64,000 nt of DNA from the NCBI RefSeq assembly GCF_041725775.1, contig NZ_JBEUEL010000011.1, forward strand, positions 1-64,000, written 5' to 3'. This document shows positions 17,364-27,153 of the stretch, piece by piece (positions within the stretch are counted from its first letter, which is position 1; the number at the start of each line of letters is the position of its first letter). This DNA is from Pueribacillus sp041725775 (lineage in GTDB: Bacteria > Bacillota > Bacilli > Bacillales > UBA6769). Both the position numbers and the translations under genes were made by a program. The notes beneath the pieces were generated by a model. The model was not told where the DNA came from. It worked only from the letters and a program-made list of their open reading frames with translations, and ran no database searches.

Positions 17364-18475
17364 GACCCATTTTGCTAACACGCTTATTTCATTGGAAAAA
17401 GCATTGGCCAAGCTTATTGTTTTGGCTTCTTTTCCCAATGATGGGAACCTTTCTTTTTACCACTGTTGCAAATCAATTTCAATCTGAAGTTGCTGTTCCT
17501 GTCGGAGTTGTTGTGGAAGACGATACACCATTAGCAAATGCTCTTTATCATGAAGTTGCTCAAGCACCGTTTCTCCGAGTACAAAAAACGTCGAAAGATG
17601 AAGCACTACACTTATTAGAGAAGCACGAATTGGATAGTGTGTTTATTATAAATAAAGGTTATGAAGATAACATTCGTGCAGGGAGAAGAAACGGACTTCT
17701 CACAAGCTATGAATCGAACGTATCATTTGCATTTACTCCTGTGAAAGAAATGTTTTTATCTTTCGTGCAAGAAGAGACTGGACGAGCGAAAGCAGCCTAT
17801 ACCGTTCACCAATTAAGCAAGCAATATAACGGTAACGACAATTGGTCATTTGAAGAAATTACCGCGACAAGTAAAACGATTCAAGCAAAAGAAAGTTTAC
17901 TTGAAACATCGTTCTCATTTGAAAATAGAAGAAATCAAGTCGAACAAAACAAGCAGTCACCTTGGAATGTATGGAAATTGTGGACCATTTTCAGCGTATT
18001 ATCCACGCTTTTATTAAGTGAATGGGTCATAAAAGAAAATCACTCAAACTTGCATGTTAGATTAGCGTTTACCCGTTTTTCTTTTAAAAACTATTTATTA
18101 AGAAATTTAATTCTGTATACAGCTCTGTTTTTCTTATTTGATCTTGTTGCTTTTGGATTCTTTTATTTCTTTTTAAACAAAAACGTCGTTTTTCCGAATC
18201 TCATATCCATGATAAGCTTTCGCCTTATAGTTCAATTTGGCAGTTTTCTGCTCGCATTACAGTTCAAAAAATCATATTCATTTTATAGCGTTTCATTTGC
18301 GATTGCGATGATCTTTACGATAGTAAGTGGTGCCATTTTACCTGTTTCTCATCTATTCACAACGTCCAGCTGGCTTAGTTTATTTCATCCATTACAGTCA
18401 TCGTCTTTATGGTTGCTCGTATTTATCGTCTGTATATGTATTTGGTATGTACGAAAGGAGAAGTCAATTGCTTAA
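17360..18475 (+). CDS. ABC-2 type exporter permease, subunit 2
   Basis: 371 residues from ATG 17360 with AAAGGAG upstream; it starts MRPILLTRLFHWKKHW and overlaps the previous gene by 4 bases. Same topology as subunit 1: one N-terminal helix, an outside loop (PVGVVVEDDTPLAN) and a membrane block in the last third. The two permeases are divergent in sequence and probably form a heterodimer. Confidence 0.85.
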   Translation: MRPILLTRLFHWKKHWPSLLFWLLFPMMGTFLFTTVANQFQSEVAVPVGVVVEDDTPLANALYHEVAQAPFLRVQKTSKDEALHLLEKHELDSVFIINKGYEDNIRAGRRNGLLTSYESNVSFAFTPVKEMFLSFVQEETGRAKAAYTVHQLSKQYNGNDNWSFEEITATSKTIQAKESLLETSFSFENRRNQVEQNKQSPWNVWKLWTIFSVLSTLLLSEWVIKENHSNLHVRLAFTRFSFKNYLLRNLILYTALFFLFDLVAFGFFYFFLNKNVVFPNLISMISFRLIVQFGSFLLALQFKKSYSFYSVSFAIAMIFTIVSGAILPVSHLFTTSSWLSLFHPLQSSSLWLLVFIVCICIWYVRKEKSIA

Positions 18476-19142
18476 TGTCAAGTCAATTAGCAAATCATAC
18501 GGCAAAACGAAAATCATCAATAACATAACCTTTTCTGTAAATAAAGGGGAAATCATTGGGCTTGTCGGTGAAAATGGGGCAGGAAAATCTACACTTTTAC
18601 AGATTTTAGCCACATTATTAAAACCTGATGAAGGGCAAGTTGAACTTGAGCAATTTTCCTATCAAAGAAATCAAAAAAAAGTACGTAAACATATTGGATT
18701 TGTGCCTCAAGATATTGTCATTTGGGAAAATTTCACTGTAGAAGAAAACATGCTTTTTTTTGAGAAATTATCTTGGAAAAAGAAAAGTAATGATGAATTA
18801 AGGCAACTCTGTCTTGAAATGAATTTAGACAAATGGAATGAACCTGTAAAAACATTATCTGGTGGAATGAAGCGAAAGTTGAATTTAGCGATCAGCCTGA
18901 TTCATGATCCGACGTTATTGTTATTGGACGAACCAACAGTCGGCATCGACTTAAAATCTCGAAAAGAAATTGGTGCATATTTAAGAAAACAAGCTAACGA
19001 GTCCGAAAAAATGATTATTTACATTTCTCATGACATGGACGAAATCACTTCATTGTGTGATCGAGTCCTTTGTATTGGCAACGATCCGTTTTATAAAAAG
19101 ATATTAGAAAAAACAAATAAAGAATTGTTATCTTTTCAATGA
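18468..19142 (+). CDS. ABC transporter ATPase of the exporter operon
   Basis: 224 residues from TTG 18468 (AAAGGAG seven bases upstream), overlapping the previous stop by 8 bases. Walker A is GENGAGKST, signature LSGGMKRK, Walker B LLLDEPTVGID, then the H-loop YISHDMDE. The DrrA/NatA-like exporter type is consistent with powering the two ABC-2 permeases. The 3' end overlaps the convergent RDD gene by 15 bases. Confidence 0.92.
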   Translation: MLNVKSISKSYGKTKIINNITFSVNKGEIIGLVGENGAGKSTLLQILATLLKPDEGQVELEQFSYQRNQKKVRKHIGFVPQDIVIWENFTVEENMLFFEKLSWKKKSNDELRQLCLEMNLDKWNEPVKTLSGGMKRKLNLAISLIHDPTLLLLDEPTVGIDLKSRKEIGAYLRKQANESEKMIIYISHDMDEITSLCDRVLCIGNDPFYKKILEKTNKELLSFQ

Positions 19143-19538
19143 ATAGATAACTGTCGTTCTCGCTAACAAATCATGAAGAGCACGCTTGTCGTTTCGAGAC
19201 TTTGCGATCAACATACTTATAAGTAACGCTACACCACAAGATAAGATATAAATGAAACCAACAACAACATGACGAATAACGACCGTTTTAATCGTCAGAT
19301 CTGATCCGATTGCTATAATTTGGACACCGACAATTCGTTTGCCTAACGTAAATCCAGATGTTAATACAGGGGTCGCTGTTGCATACATCGTAAAAGCGAT
19401 AATAAAAAAGAAGAGTGTATACGACTCGAAATTAAACAGCGTAATTCCTATAACGACAATTGGTACTCCGACTAACAGCAAATCATAAAGCCAAGCGATA
19501 ACCCGTATAAATAAACTTGCTGACGTACTCACAAACAT
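19128..19538 (-). CDS. RDD-family membrane protein
   Basis: 136 residues, three to four membrane segments. RDD signature residues are visible in LFIRVIAWLYDLLL (R and D in helix 1), TLGKRIVGV and RALHDLLART. RDD proteins are small transporters or membrane chaperones of mostly unknown role; some exchange Na+/H+. Convergent with, and slightly overlapping, the exporter operon. Confidence 0.8.
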   Translation of the reverse strand: MFVSTSASLFIRVIAWLYDLLLVGVPIVVIGITLFNFESYTLFFFIIAFTMYATATPVLTSGFTLGKRIVGVQIIAIGSDLTIKTVVIRHVVVGFIYILSCGVALLISMLIAKSRNDKRALHDLLARTTVIYSLKR

Positions 19539-19610
19539 CGTCCCCCTTCTACTCCATATATTCTTACTTTATTCACGTGACTCGTCAGTTGACTATTTAT
19601 TTCATCAAGA

Positions 19611-19639
19611 AAAAACAGCCCGTTCTGGTGAACGGGCTG
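19611..19639 (-). terminator. Terminator downstream of rtcB
   Basis: CAGCCCGTTC-TGGT-GAACGGGCTG, 10-bp perfect stem (19616-19639), followed by TTTTTT on the minus strand. Lies between rtcB and the RDD gene. Confidence 0.88.
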
Positions 19640-19750
19640 CTTATCATTATTTAGTATTAAATAGCACTCTGAATTTTTTAAGACTTGAAGTGACCAAGAG
19701 GATACATGTGAATGGAGTGGTCAGAATATAAGAGAGTTACATTTCAAAAC

Positions 19751-20959
19751 CTAATCTTTATATGGATCGAATTCATTCGCCCCAGCCATGCAAACCCCAA
19801 TGGGTTTAAGCAAGTGAACAATATCGATCGTCTCCGCGTGTGCATCCAACACATCTTGGAGCTTACGGTACACGAACGGACTTTCATCTGTGCCTGCACC
19901 TCGCAATTCGACACCGTACGCTCTCACCGCTTTGTTCATTTGTTCTTCTGAAATAACACCGCCTCTCCGTTTACGAGTTTTCCAATTCATACGACCTGCA
20001 GCTTTCGTTCGGCTCATTATTCGCCCCGCTCCATGAACCGTGCTGTAAAACGCTTGCTTATTTTCAGAAGTATCTTTTCCGCGAACGATGACAGATATAT
20101 CAGCCATGCTTCCACCAATAAAACCGAGTTGCCCTGGTGCAGATGGTGTTGCTCCTTTTCGGACTACAATATATTCTTTCCCATGGTGCTTTTCTTTCCA
20201 AGCGTAATTATGATGGTTATGCACTTCAAACAACGCTTCGGCTTCCATAATATCCAACACTTGCTTTATAACATAATCTCTGCCTGCATACGCATAGCGC
20301 CCTGCAAGCGTCATTGCCGTGTAATACATTTCTCCGAGTTCACTGTCTAAATCAATCAGTGTTGGCGGTTGTTCCATGCTTTCCCCGGGGGCCCGATCAG
20401 AAAATTTTCTTCCGTTTGCTAAATTTAAAAACCCACTCGCTGTTTTATGACCAAATCCGCGACTTCCAAAATGATTTGCAATCCAAATATCCCCAGTTTC
20501 TTCTTCAACAAGTACATCAACGAAATGATTTCCTGATCCGACAGTCCCGAGTTGATCTTGAGCGAGCTTTTTTAACGAATCATGTTCATGTTTTCCGATT
20601 TCCCGATACACCTCCCACTCAGGTGCATCGAAAAGTTCATGATCCACTTTTTCTTTATTTTTTCGTCCGATTCCGAATGAAATACGTTTTGCTATTTCAT
20701 CCATGATTGTTGCAATGTTATCTTTTATATCTGCATATTTTAAATTCGTTTTAACAGCTTTGTTCCCACAAGCGATATCATAGCCGACCCCGGATGGAGA
20801 AATTTGATTATCATATACGATAACACCACCAACCGGCTGACTGTATCCGTAATGACCATCTGCACAAAGCACACCACCAGCGACATTTCCGTAGTTTAAA
20901 CACATATTGAACTGCCTGATCGTCTGCTCATCATGATTTCCAAAAATTTTCGTGTACAA
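19751..20959 (-). CDS. rtcB: RtcB-family RNA ligase/repair protein
   Basis: 402 residues from TTG 20959 behind GGAGGGGG. RtcB joins 2',3'-cyclic phosphate and 5'-OH RNA ends using GTP and Mn2+. Visible motifs are ADGHYGYSQPVGG, the metal-binding SGVGYDIACGNKA, GSGNHFVDV and VHGAGRIMSRTKA, which holds the guanylylated His. Single gene with a strong terminator; no rtcA or rtcR neighbour. The substrate in Bacillaceae is not settled. Confidence 0.9.
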   Translation of the reverse strand: MYTKIFGNHDEQTIRQFNMCLNYGNVAGGVLCADGHYGYSQPVGGVIVYDNQISPSGVGYDIACGNKAVKTNLKYADIKDNIATIMDEIAKRISFGIGRKNKEKVDHELFDAPEWEVYREIGKHEHDSLKKLAQDQLGTVGSGNHFVDVLVEEETGDIWIANHFGSRGFGHKTASGFLNLANGRKFSDRAPGESMEQPPTLIDLDSELGEMYYTAMTLAGRYAYAGRDYVIKQVLDIMEAEALFEVHNHHNYAWKEKHHGKEYIVVRKGATPSAPGQLGFIGGSMADISVIVRGKDTSENKQAFYSTVHGAGRIMSRTKAAGRMNWKTRKRRGGVISEEQMNKAVRAYGVELRGAGTDESPFVYRKLQDVLDAHAETIDIVHLLKPIGVCMAGANEFDPYKD

Positions 20960-20986
20960 CCGATTTTGCCCCCTCCAATGATGTAA

Positions 20987-22227
20987 TTATTTTTTCGAAA
21001 GTGCGAGCGCTTTTTTAATATCTTTAAACGATGATTTCCCATACATGAGTACACCACCACGGTAGATACGAGCTCCAATAACAGCGAATAATCCGATCGA
21101 TGCGATAAGAATAATCAGGCTAAGTACGATTTCCCACATCGGAATATTCAGCATTCCAATTCGCATGAGCATCAGCATCGGTGAGAAAAATGGGATGTAT
21201 GACATCACGGTTATAAATGTAGAATCTGGAGCATTCATTCCGAACGTCGCCATAAAAAATGCTGCGATTATGAGAAAGACGACTGGTGTTACAACTTGAT
21301 TCGCATCCTCAACGCGGCTGACAAGGGATCCAAGCATCGCTAGCATCGTTGCATACAATAAAAATCCAAGAATGAAAAAGACAATTGCATAAAGTATAAT
21401 TGAAATCGGCAACTGCTCAAGCTGTAGAGCATCAACGATACTGCCTTCATTATTCGCATTCGAACGAATGGATAAAAAGCCGACGACAAAAATAAGCACG
21501 ATCTGTGTAATCCCTAATAACGCAATCCCTACTATTTTCCCAAACATTTGAATAACAGGAGAAACACTCGAAATCAAAATTTCCATAACGCGTGATGATT
21601 TTTCTTGCGCAACATCGGTAACGATCATCATGCCGTAGATGAGAACTGCCATGTAAATCAAAATCGTTAAAAAGTTGACGATAAACGTCGCTTGAGCGAC
21701 TTCTTCTTCCGTTTTTGCACCTTCTTCAATGGCAACTCTTTCAAACGCAACGGGTTCATAAATAGTCGAAACTTCTTCAGGTGAAAGATCGAGTTGTTGA
21801 GTAGCAAGCATCACTTTTACTTGTTGAAGTGCTTGTTCAAGTGGACCGATCCATCTTTCTTCTGTAACCGTATTCGCTTTGAGTACGCCTTCGGGTAAGC
21901 CTTTATCATTCATTGACAGTGTCAGTGCACCTTCAACATCCCCATCTTGAATAGCTTGTTCCGCAGCTTGTTCATCACCTTCAAATGCTTGAAGCTCAAT
22001 CTCCTCACTACTTTGTTCGATTTGTGCTAATAAAAGCTCAAAAAGGCGTCCAGATTCATCAATCACTGCAACTTGCTTCACTTCATTGTCTTCAAATAAC
22101 GCAAAAATTTTATCAATATTTAAAAAGGCGAGCACAAATAAAAGTGTAACGATCGTTGAAATGATAAATGATTTCGTTTTTAAACGACTTAAATACGTAT
22201 GGAAAAGAACAGTCCAAAATTTACTCA
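20987..22227 (-). CDS. natB: ABC exporter permease (NatB-like)
   Basis: 413 residues from ATG 22227 (MSKFWTVLFHTYLSRLKTKS), which overlaps the ATPase stop by 7 bases. One N-terminal helix, a long extracellular loop rich in Glu and Gln, and a C-terminal block of about six helices. Together with the ATPase it resembles NatAB Na+ exporters and ABC-2 relatives. A role in Na+ export is inference. Confidence 0.8.
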
Positions 22228-23120
22228 TAAGAAACACCGACCTTTTCGATGAAAATATCATGCAAAGACGGTTCCTCAAGTTCAAACTTATAGACAAAAC
22301 CACGATTCGCTAAATGATCAAAAATCTTTTGAGCAATCGCTTCACTTTCAACTTGAAATTCTGCACCCTCGACCATTTGCTTATATTTAACGACACCTGC
22401 CAACTCTTTCAAATCATCAAGCGGGAAATTCGCTTTTACGATGACATTTTTTTTACCGAATGACCGCTTAATTTCACGAAGACCACCTTGAACAACTGGC
22501 TTCCCCTCATGCAAAATGCAAAGTTGATCACAAAGCTCTTCAACGTGTTCCATTCTGTGACTAGAAAACACGATCGTTACACCTTGCTTATTTAACTCAA
22601 TAACCGCATCTTTTAACAATTCAACATTAACGGGATCGAGTCCGCTGAACGGTTCATCAAGAATAAGCAATTCAGGTTCGTGTAAGACAGCTGCGATAAA
22701 TTGAATTTTTTGTTGGTTTCCTTTTGAAAGCTCTTCAACACGTTTGTCAGCATATTCAGGGACGCGGAAGCGCTCAAGCCAAACGTGCATTTTATCGATA
22801 ATATCTTGTTTATTCATTCCACGTAATCGGCCAAGATAAATAAGTTGATCGCGTACTTTTAGTTTCGGATATAAGCCACGCTCTTCAGGTAAATAGCCGA
22901 CGAGATGGCTCGTATCATAATTAATCGGTTCATCATTCCATGTAATTGTACCGCCTGTCGGTGATAATAATCCAAGTACCATTCGAAACGTCGTCGTTTT
23001 CCCCGCTCCGTTACCCCCAAGTAAACCAAACATCCGACCATTCGGTATCTCTAATGACAAATTGTCAACGGCAGCTAATTCACCGTATTTTTTCGTTAAA
23101 TGATTCAATTTTAAACCCAC
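22221..23120 (-). CDS. natA: ABC transporter ATPase (NatA-like)
   Basis: 299 residues from GTG 23120 (VGLKLNHLTKKYG) with GGGGGAGGAT upstream; an in-frame start at 23162 lacks a site. Walker A GGNGAGKTT, signature ELSKGNQQK, Walker B LLILDEPFSGLDP. The C-terminal extension (residues 220-299) is typical of the NatA/YhaQ group. Operon with the permease. Confidence 0.88.
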   Translation of the reverse strand: MGLKLNHLTKKYGELAAVDNLSLEIPNGRMFGLLGGNGAGKTTTFRMVLGLLSPTGGTITWNDEPINYDTSHLVGYLPEERGLYPKLKVRDQLIYLGRLRGMNKQDIIDKMHVWLERFRVPEYADKRVEELSKGNQQKIQFIAAVLHEPELLILDEPFSGLDPVNVELLKDAVIELNKQGVTIVFSSHRMEHVEELCDQLCILHEGKPVVQGGLREIKRSFGKKNVIVKANFPLDDLKELAGVVKYKQMVEGAEFQVESEAIAQKIFDHLANRGFVYKFELEEPSLHDIFIEKVGVSYE

Positions 23121-23190
23121 TACATCCTCCCCCTTCACTAAACAATTTTGAATGTTTCCCATTTATTTGTAAAGAGATATTTGTTCTGAA

Positions 23191-23226
23191 AAAAAAGATG
23201 CTACCTTTTCACAGCAAGATAGCATC
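23191..23226 (-). terminator. Terminator of the SPFH-Arc unit
   Basis: GATGCTA (23197-23203) pairs with TAGCATC (23220-23226); on the minus strand T6 follows. Ends the transcript of the RHH gene at 23309-23473. Confidence 0.75.
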
Positions 23227-23308
23227 ACTTGTTAGAAAAAGAATTATCTTTTATAAAGTTACTATTAGCTAGCAACAACGAAAGTTACGAGACCGCGCCC
23301 GTCATTTA

Positions 23309-23473
23309 TCATTTGTCGTCTTTACGGGGAAGTCGTCCATGTTTTTTAGCTGCTTCGCGCAGCAAAAATTCAATATGCCCATTTACACTACGAAACTCAT
23401 CTTTTGCCCAGCTTTGCAAAACATCATACAGTTCCGGATCGATTCGTAGAGGGAAGCTTTTTTTCTTAGCCAT
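23309..23473 (-). CDS. Arc-type ribbon-helix-helix protein, 54 aa
   Basis: Too short for most gene finders: MAKKKSFPLRIDPELYDVLQ then SWAKDEFRSVNGHIEFLLRE. The pattern is the Arc/MetJ fold, a strand KSFPLRID followed by two helices, with a basic C-terminus KKHGRLPRKDDK. GAAGAGGGG upstream and a gap of 16 bases from the SPFH stop indicate co-expression. Arc proteins bind DNA as dimers; this one could control its own operon. SPFH followed by an Arc-like gene is a recurring Bacillus pair. Confidence 0.85.
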   Translation of the reverse strand: MAKKKSFPLRIDPELYDVLQSWAKDEFRSVNGHIEFLLREAAKKHGRLPRKDDK

Positions 23474-23489
23474 GAGGACCCCTCTTCAA

Positions 23490-24332
23490 TTAGTATAAAC
23501 TTCCAGTGTTAATGACAGGCTGTGTTGATTTGTCCGAAACAATAGCAACCATTAAGTTATTCACCATGTTCACTCTTCGTTCTTCATCAAGTTCGATAAC
23601 ATCATCCTGTTCGAGCTGTTGAATCGCCATTTGGGCCATACCGACAGCACCTTCAACAATCTTCTTGCGAGCAGAAATAATCGCAGCTGCTTGTTGACGT
23701 TGTAGCATCGCACTTGCAATTTCCGTAGAGTAAGCGAGGTGAGTGAGCCGAGCTTCGATCACTTCGACTCCAGCAACACGCAACCGTTCTTGCAGTTCAA
23801 CCTGTAATTCATTCGAAATTTCTTCCGCATTCCCTCTTAGCGATAAACTGTCATCATCGAAATTATCATATGGATATTTCGTTGCAACGTGGCGAATGGC
23901 TGTTTCACTTTGAACCTTAACAAACGTTTCATAATTATCGACATCAAAAACAGCCTTTGCTGAATCAACAACTTTAAATACAGTAACTGCAGCAATTTCG
24001 ATCGGATTTCCTTCTACATCATTTACTTTCATCTTTTTACTTTCAAAGTTGCGAACACGTAATGATACCGTTTTTCTAACTGTAAAAGGAATCGTTAAAA
24101 ACAAGCCGCTTTCACCAATGCTACCGAGATATCGACCAAAAAATATAACGACAACGGATTGATTCGGTTGGATAATCGTAATCCCACTTCCCAAAGCCAC
24201 GGCACCAATTAAAAGGATAATCGCTAGCGGAATACTTCCACTATAAAATAAATAAACACTTAAAGCTAAAAGAATCCCGATGAATAATACACCGACAAAA
24301 CCATTTAGTTTCCAAGCATTTTTTTCGACCAT
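23490..24332 (-). CDS. SPFH/Band 7 domain membrane protein
   Basis: 280 residues from ATG 24332 behind AAGGGGG. Two N-terminal membrane helices (residues 10-55), then the SPFH domain (IIQPNQSVVVIFFGRYLG to about 200) with the typical RLTHLAYSTEIASAMLQRQQAAAIISARKKIVEGAV helix. Stomatin-like proteins oligomerise at membrane microdomains. Its own function is unknown. First gene of a two-gene unit with the RHH protein. Confidence 0.85.
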   Translation of the reverse strand: MVEKNAWKLNGFVGVLFIGILLALSVYLFYSGSIPLAIILLIGAVALGSGITIIQPNQSVVVIFFGRYLGSIGESGLFLTIPFTVRKTVSLRVRNFESKKMKVNDVEGNPIEIAAVTVFKVVDSAKAVFDVDNYETFVKVQSETAIRHVATKYPYDNFDDDSLSLRGNAEEISNELQVELQERLRVAGVEVIEARLTHLAYSTEIASAMLQRQQAAAIISARKKIVEGAVGMAQMAIQQLEQDDVIELDEERRVNMVNNLMVAIVSDKSTQPVINTGSLY

Positions 24333-24570
24333 CAGATGTCCCCCTTTTGTTAAATCATTTTTATATCATTATGATATCACTTTTGGGTTTAAATGTAAAA
24401 GTGTAATTACAGATACGAAAAGTTGTATGAACTATACGGTAATTTGATTTAGAGAAACCGCTTCGACAGAATCCTTCGCTATCCGCAGGCATTGCTTGGG
24501 TCTCAGAGTCATGGAAAACGACTTACTTAAGTGGAAAAAAACTTGTTTTTGTCGCGCAGTTTACACCAAT

Positions 24571-24596
24571 AAAAAAGCCTGCCACCAAAGGCAAGC
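24571..24596 (-). terminator. Terminator of the cupin gene
   Basis: GCCTGCC-ACCAAA-GGCAAGC (24577-24596, one G-U pair), followed by T6 on the minus strand, 8 bases after the stop. Confidence 0.8.
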
Positions 24597-24604
24597 CATT
24601 CGAA

Positions 24605-24916
24605 CTAACTTCGTTTACTCATGACACAATATACGCGAAAGTTACCATCACTATTATTCTCAATTCCAAATTCATCGTCTGGCTCTAGATAGAATACATC
24701 ACCTTGTTTACACGAATGCGTTACACCGTTAATAACAAACTCTGCTTCGCCTTCATAACCGAGTACATACAAATTGTGTTCCGGATGTTTATGACTTGGC
24801 AACGTTTGATTCGGCTTAAGGCTAACTACAAACACCTTCTCACTATCACTTTTAAATAAATGGTGCATTGAAAAACTTTTTTCATTAAATGGTGCTTCCA
24901 ATACTGATTTTTTCAT
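24605..24916 (-). CDS. Single-domain cupin protein
   Basis: 103 residues from ATG 24916 (GGAGGATAAC upstream), MKKSVLEAPFNEKS. Cupin motif 1 is LPSHKHPEHNLYVLGYEGEAEF, with two His and one Glu as likely metal ligands; motif 2 is GDVFYLEPDDEFGIEN. Enzymatic or ligand-binding role undefined. Confidence 0.8.
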   Translation of the reverse strand: MKKSVLEAPFNEKSFSMHHLFKSDSEKVFVVSLKPNQTLPSHKHPEHNLYVLGYEGEAEFVINGVTHSCKQGDVFYLEPDDEFGIENNSDGNFRVYCVMSKRS

Positions 24917-24973
24917 GTTATCCTCCTTCAATATCCATGGGGGATGGAGGTCAAATGCACCTCCCAAAATTAC

Positions 24974-25303
24974 TTAAGCAATTTTGGTCCCATTCGGAAC
25001 TTTTTCATCCAAGGAAAGCAATACGACATCATCTTCTCCAGGAACACCGCCAAGCACGAGCACCTCTGATTTAAAACCGGCAATGCGCCGTGGCGGAAAA
25101 TTGACGACCGCAACGACTTGTCTCCCAATTATAGTTTCCGGCTCGTATCGCTTAGTAATTTGTGCACTAGACTGTTTGATTCCAAGAGGACCAAAATCAA
25201 TTGTTAATTTAATCGCAGGCTTTCGCGCTTCAGGAAAAGGTTCAGCGTGAGTTACCGTACCGACACGCAAATCGAGTTTTAAAAAATCATCTATCGTTGC
25301 CAA
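24974..25303 (-). CDS. csaA: CsaA-like tRNA-binding-domain chaperone
   Basis: 109 residues from TTG 25303 with GAGGTGG six bases upstream. A single OB-fold EMAP/Trbp111 domain: DLRVGTVTHAEPFPEARKPA, LTIDFGPLGIKQSSAQIT, VVAVVNFPPRRIAGFKSEVLVLG. CsaA is an export-related chaperone in Bacillus; the fold also binds tRNA. The stop is 57 bases upstream of the cupin start. Confidence 0.9.
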   Translation of the reverse strand: MATIDDFLKLDLRVGTVTHAEPFPEARKPAIKLTIDFGPLGIKQSSAQITKRYEPETIIGRQVVAVVNFPPRRIAGFKSEVLVLGGVPGEDDVVLLSLDEKVPNGTKIA

Positions 25304-25413
25304 AATGACCCACCTCACTCTAAAGGATAATATTCCCTCTTGCCGCACATTTTAACACATACATGCTTCCGGGGAAATATAGCGATTCTAAACATTGAAT
25401 ACCCCATCCATAT

Positions 25414-26766
25414 CTATGCTGAAGGAGATTTGTCATCAAATATTGCAATTTCACGCCATTTTCCAAATTTATAATAGCCTGTTGCAAACATACTGCTAAT
25501 GACGAAACTAATTCCGATTCCGTACGCAATTCCGCTCGTACCGAGCCAATTTGAAAACAAGTAAGTCAATGGGACACGAAGCACCCAAAACGAAATTAGA
25601 TTTAGCATTAAAATTTGAAACATAGCTCCAGCTGCGCGCACGACCCCATTGAGCACAAAATTAATCCCTAAAAACGGATAGAAAAACGCCACTGTCTTTA
25701 AAAACGCGGAACCGAATTCTATCGTTTGCTCATCTGAAATGAAGAGACGAATCAGAACGTCAGCCGATAAAAATACGAGTAAGCTAATCGAAAACGAAAC
25801 AGTTAAAATGAGAACGAGACTCCGTTTCGCAATCTCATTGACTCGGTCCCACAAGTTCGCTCCAATATTTTGACCTGCCATGCTCGTTACTGCGGCCCCA
25901 AGTGTCGTAGCAGGTAACATGATCAAGCTATCGATTCGCTGAGAAGCTCCAAAACCCGCAACAACATCTTCACCAAAACTCGCCACAATCCCCATAATCG
26001 CTGCTACTCCACCAGAAATTGTCATCATTTGCAGTCCACCTGGCAAACCAAGTTTCATAATCGTTTTAAAATAATAAAATTCGGGTATGTACGGTACTGT
26101 AAAAGGTACTTTCCGATTTCTAAGCGAATGAATCACTCCATAAAGAAATGCAGCACCTTGAGAAACGAGCGTAGCGTAAGCAGCGCCTTCAATACCAAGG
26201 TTAAATGTATAAATAAATAACGGATCGAACACTGTATTTAAAATCACCGCAAGAAAAACGAAACGCACTGGAGTGCGACTATCACCAAGTGCTCGTAAAA
26301 CCGTTCCAATAAAGTTATAGCCAAATAAAAATAAAATCCCTAAGAAATGAATTTGTAAATATGATTTTGCCATCGGCATGAGTACTTCTGGCGTTGACAT
26401 TAGACGCAATATAGCCTCCGCAAAAAAGAAGCCAATGAGGCCGAATATGATCGACAATAAAAGATTAACAGTAACGAAAGCATTTAATGATTCTTTTAGT
26501 CGCTGTTCATCTTTTGCTCCCCGTGCTTGTGAAATGACGGTGAGTGTTGCCGTATTTAATCCGATAACGAAAGAAAGAACAGTAAAAATAATTGGACCTG
26601 ATAACGATACGGCTCCAAGCCCTGTCGTACCGAGCAAGTTTCCGACCCATAGACTGTCAATAAATTGAAATGATGTTTGCAAGATGTTTGTTAGAAACAT
26701 CGGTAATGCAAACATCACCATTTTTTTCAAAATACTACCTTGGGTAAAATCAAGATTTTTATCCAT
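25414..26766 (-). CDS. MATE-family multidrug/Na+ efflux transporter
   Basis: 450 residues with twelve hydrophobic segments in two similar halves, starting MDKNLDFTQGSILKKMVMFALPMF; the first helix pattern and the central SRTPVRFVFLAV are typical of NorM/DinF-like MATE exporters. AAGGGTAG precedes the ATG. It starts 6 bases after the stop of the OsmC gene, so they are one unit. Substrate unknown. Confidence 0.88.
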   Translation of the reverse strand: MDKNLDFTQGSILKKMVMFALPMFLTNILQTSFQFIDSLWVGNLLGTTGLGAVSLSGPIIFTVLSFVIGLNTATLTVISQARGAKDEQRLKESLNAFVTVNLLLSIIFGLIGFFFAEAILRLMSTPEVLMPMAKSYLQIHFLGILFLFGYNFIGTVLRALGDSRTPVRFVFLAVILNTVFDPLFIYTFNLGIEGAAYATLVSQGAAFLYGVIHSLRNRKVPFTVPYIPEFYYFKTIMKLGLPGGLQMMTISGGVAAIMGIVASFGEDVVAGFGASQRIDSLIMLPATTLGAAVTSMAGQNIGANLWDRVNEIAKRSLVLILTVSFSISLLVFLSADVLIRLFISDEQTIEFGSAFLKTVAFFYPFLGINFVLNGVVRAAGAMFQILMLNLISFWVLRVPLTYLFSNWLGTSGIAYGIGISFVISSMFATGYYKFGKWREIAIFDDKSPSA

Positions 26767-26772
26767 TCTGCT

Positions 26773-27153
26773 CTACCCTTCTTTAAGCGTTATCGATTCA
26801 GTGATCTTAATTCCTGCTTGAACAGATTGGACCATTTGGCAATTTCTTTTCGTGAGCCGAAGAACATTTTCCATCACTTTTTCATCCAACTGATTGCCTG
26901 TTACGATAAAGTGCAAATGAATGCTCGTCACCCGACCACGTGGGCTTTGTTCCATTCTCGTATTAATATCAATTGAAGAAAATGAAATCCGCTTTTTCTG
27001 TAAAATCGTTCGCATCACTTCACCGCTACATCCTGCAAGTGACGCCAGCATCAACTGAAAAGGACGAAAACCGTTTTCTGTCTCACTTGAAATATGTAAC
27101 TCTCCAAACTTTGTCAACGTCGTAAAACCAGTTTCTGTCATCGTAAAATTCAC
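26773..27153 (-). CDS. OsmC/Ohr-family protein
   Basis: 126 residues from GTG 27153, chosen because AAAGGAT lies nine bases upstream; GTG 27162 is too close to it. Contains the FQLMLASLAGCSGEVM helix with one family Cys and a second Cys in KRNCQMVQSV, the pair used by OsmC/Ohr thiol peroxidases. Likely reduces organic hydroperoxides, though some relatives have other roles. Co-transcribed with the MATE gene. Confidence 0.85.
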   Translation of the reverse strand: MNFTMTETGFTTLTKFGELHISSETENGFRPFQLMLASLAGCSGEVMRTILQKKRISFSSIDINTRMEQSPRGRVTSIHLHFIVTGNQLDEKVMENVLRLTKRNCQMVQSVQAGIKITESITLKEG

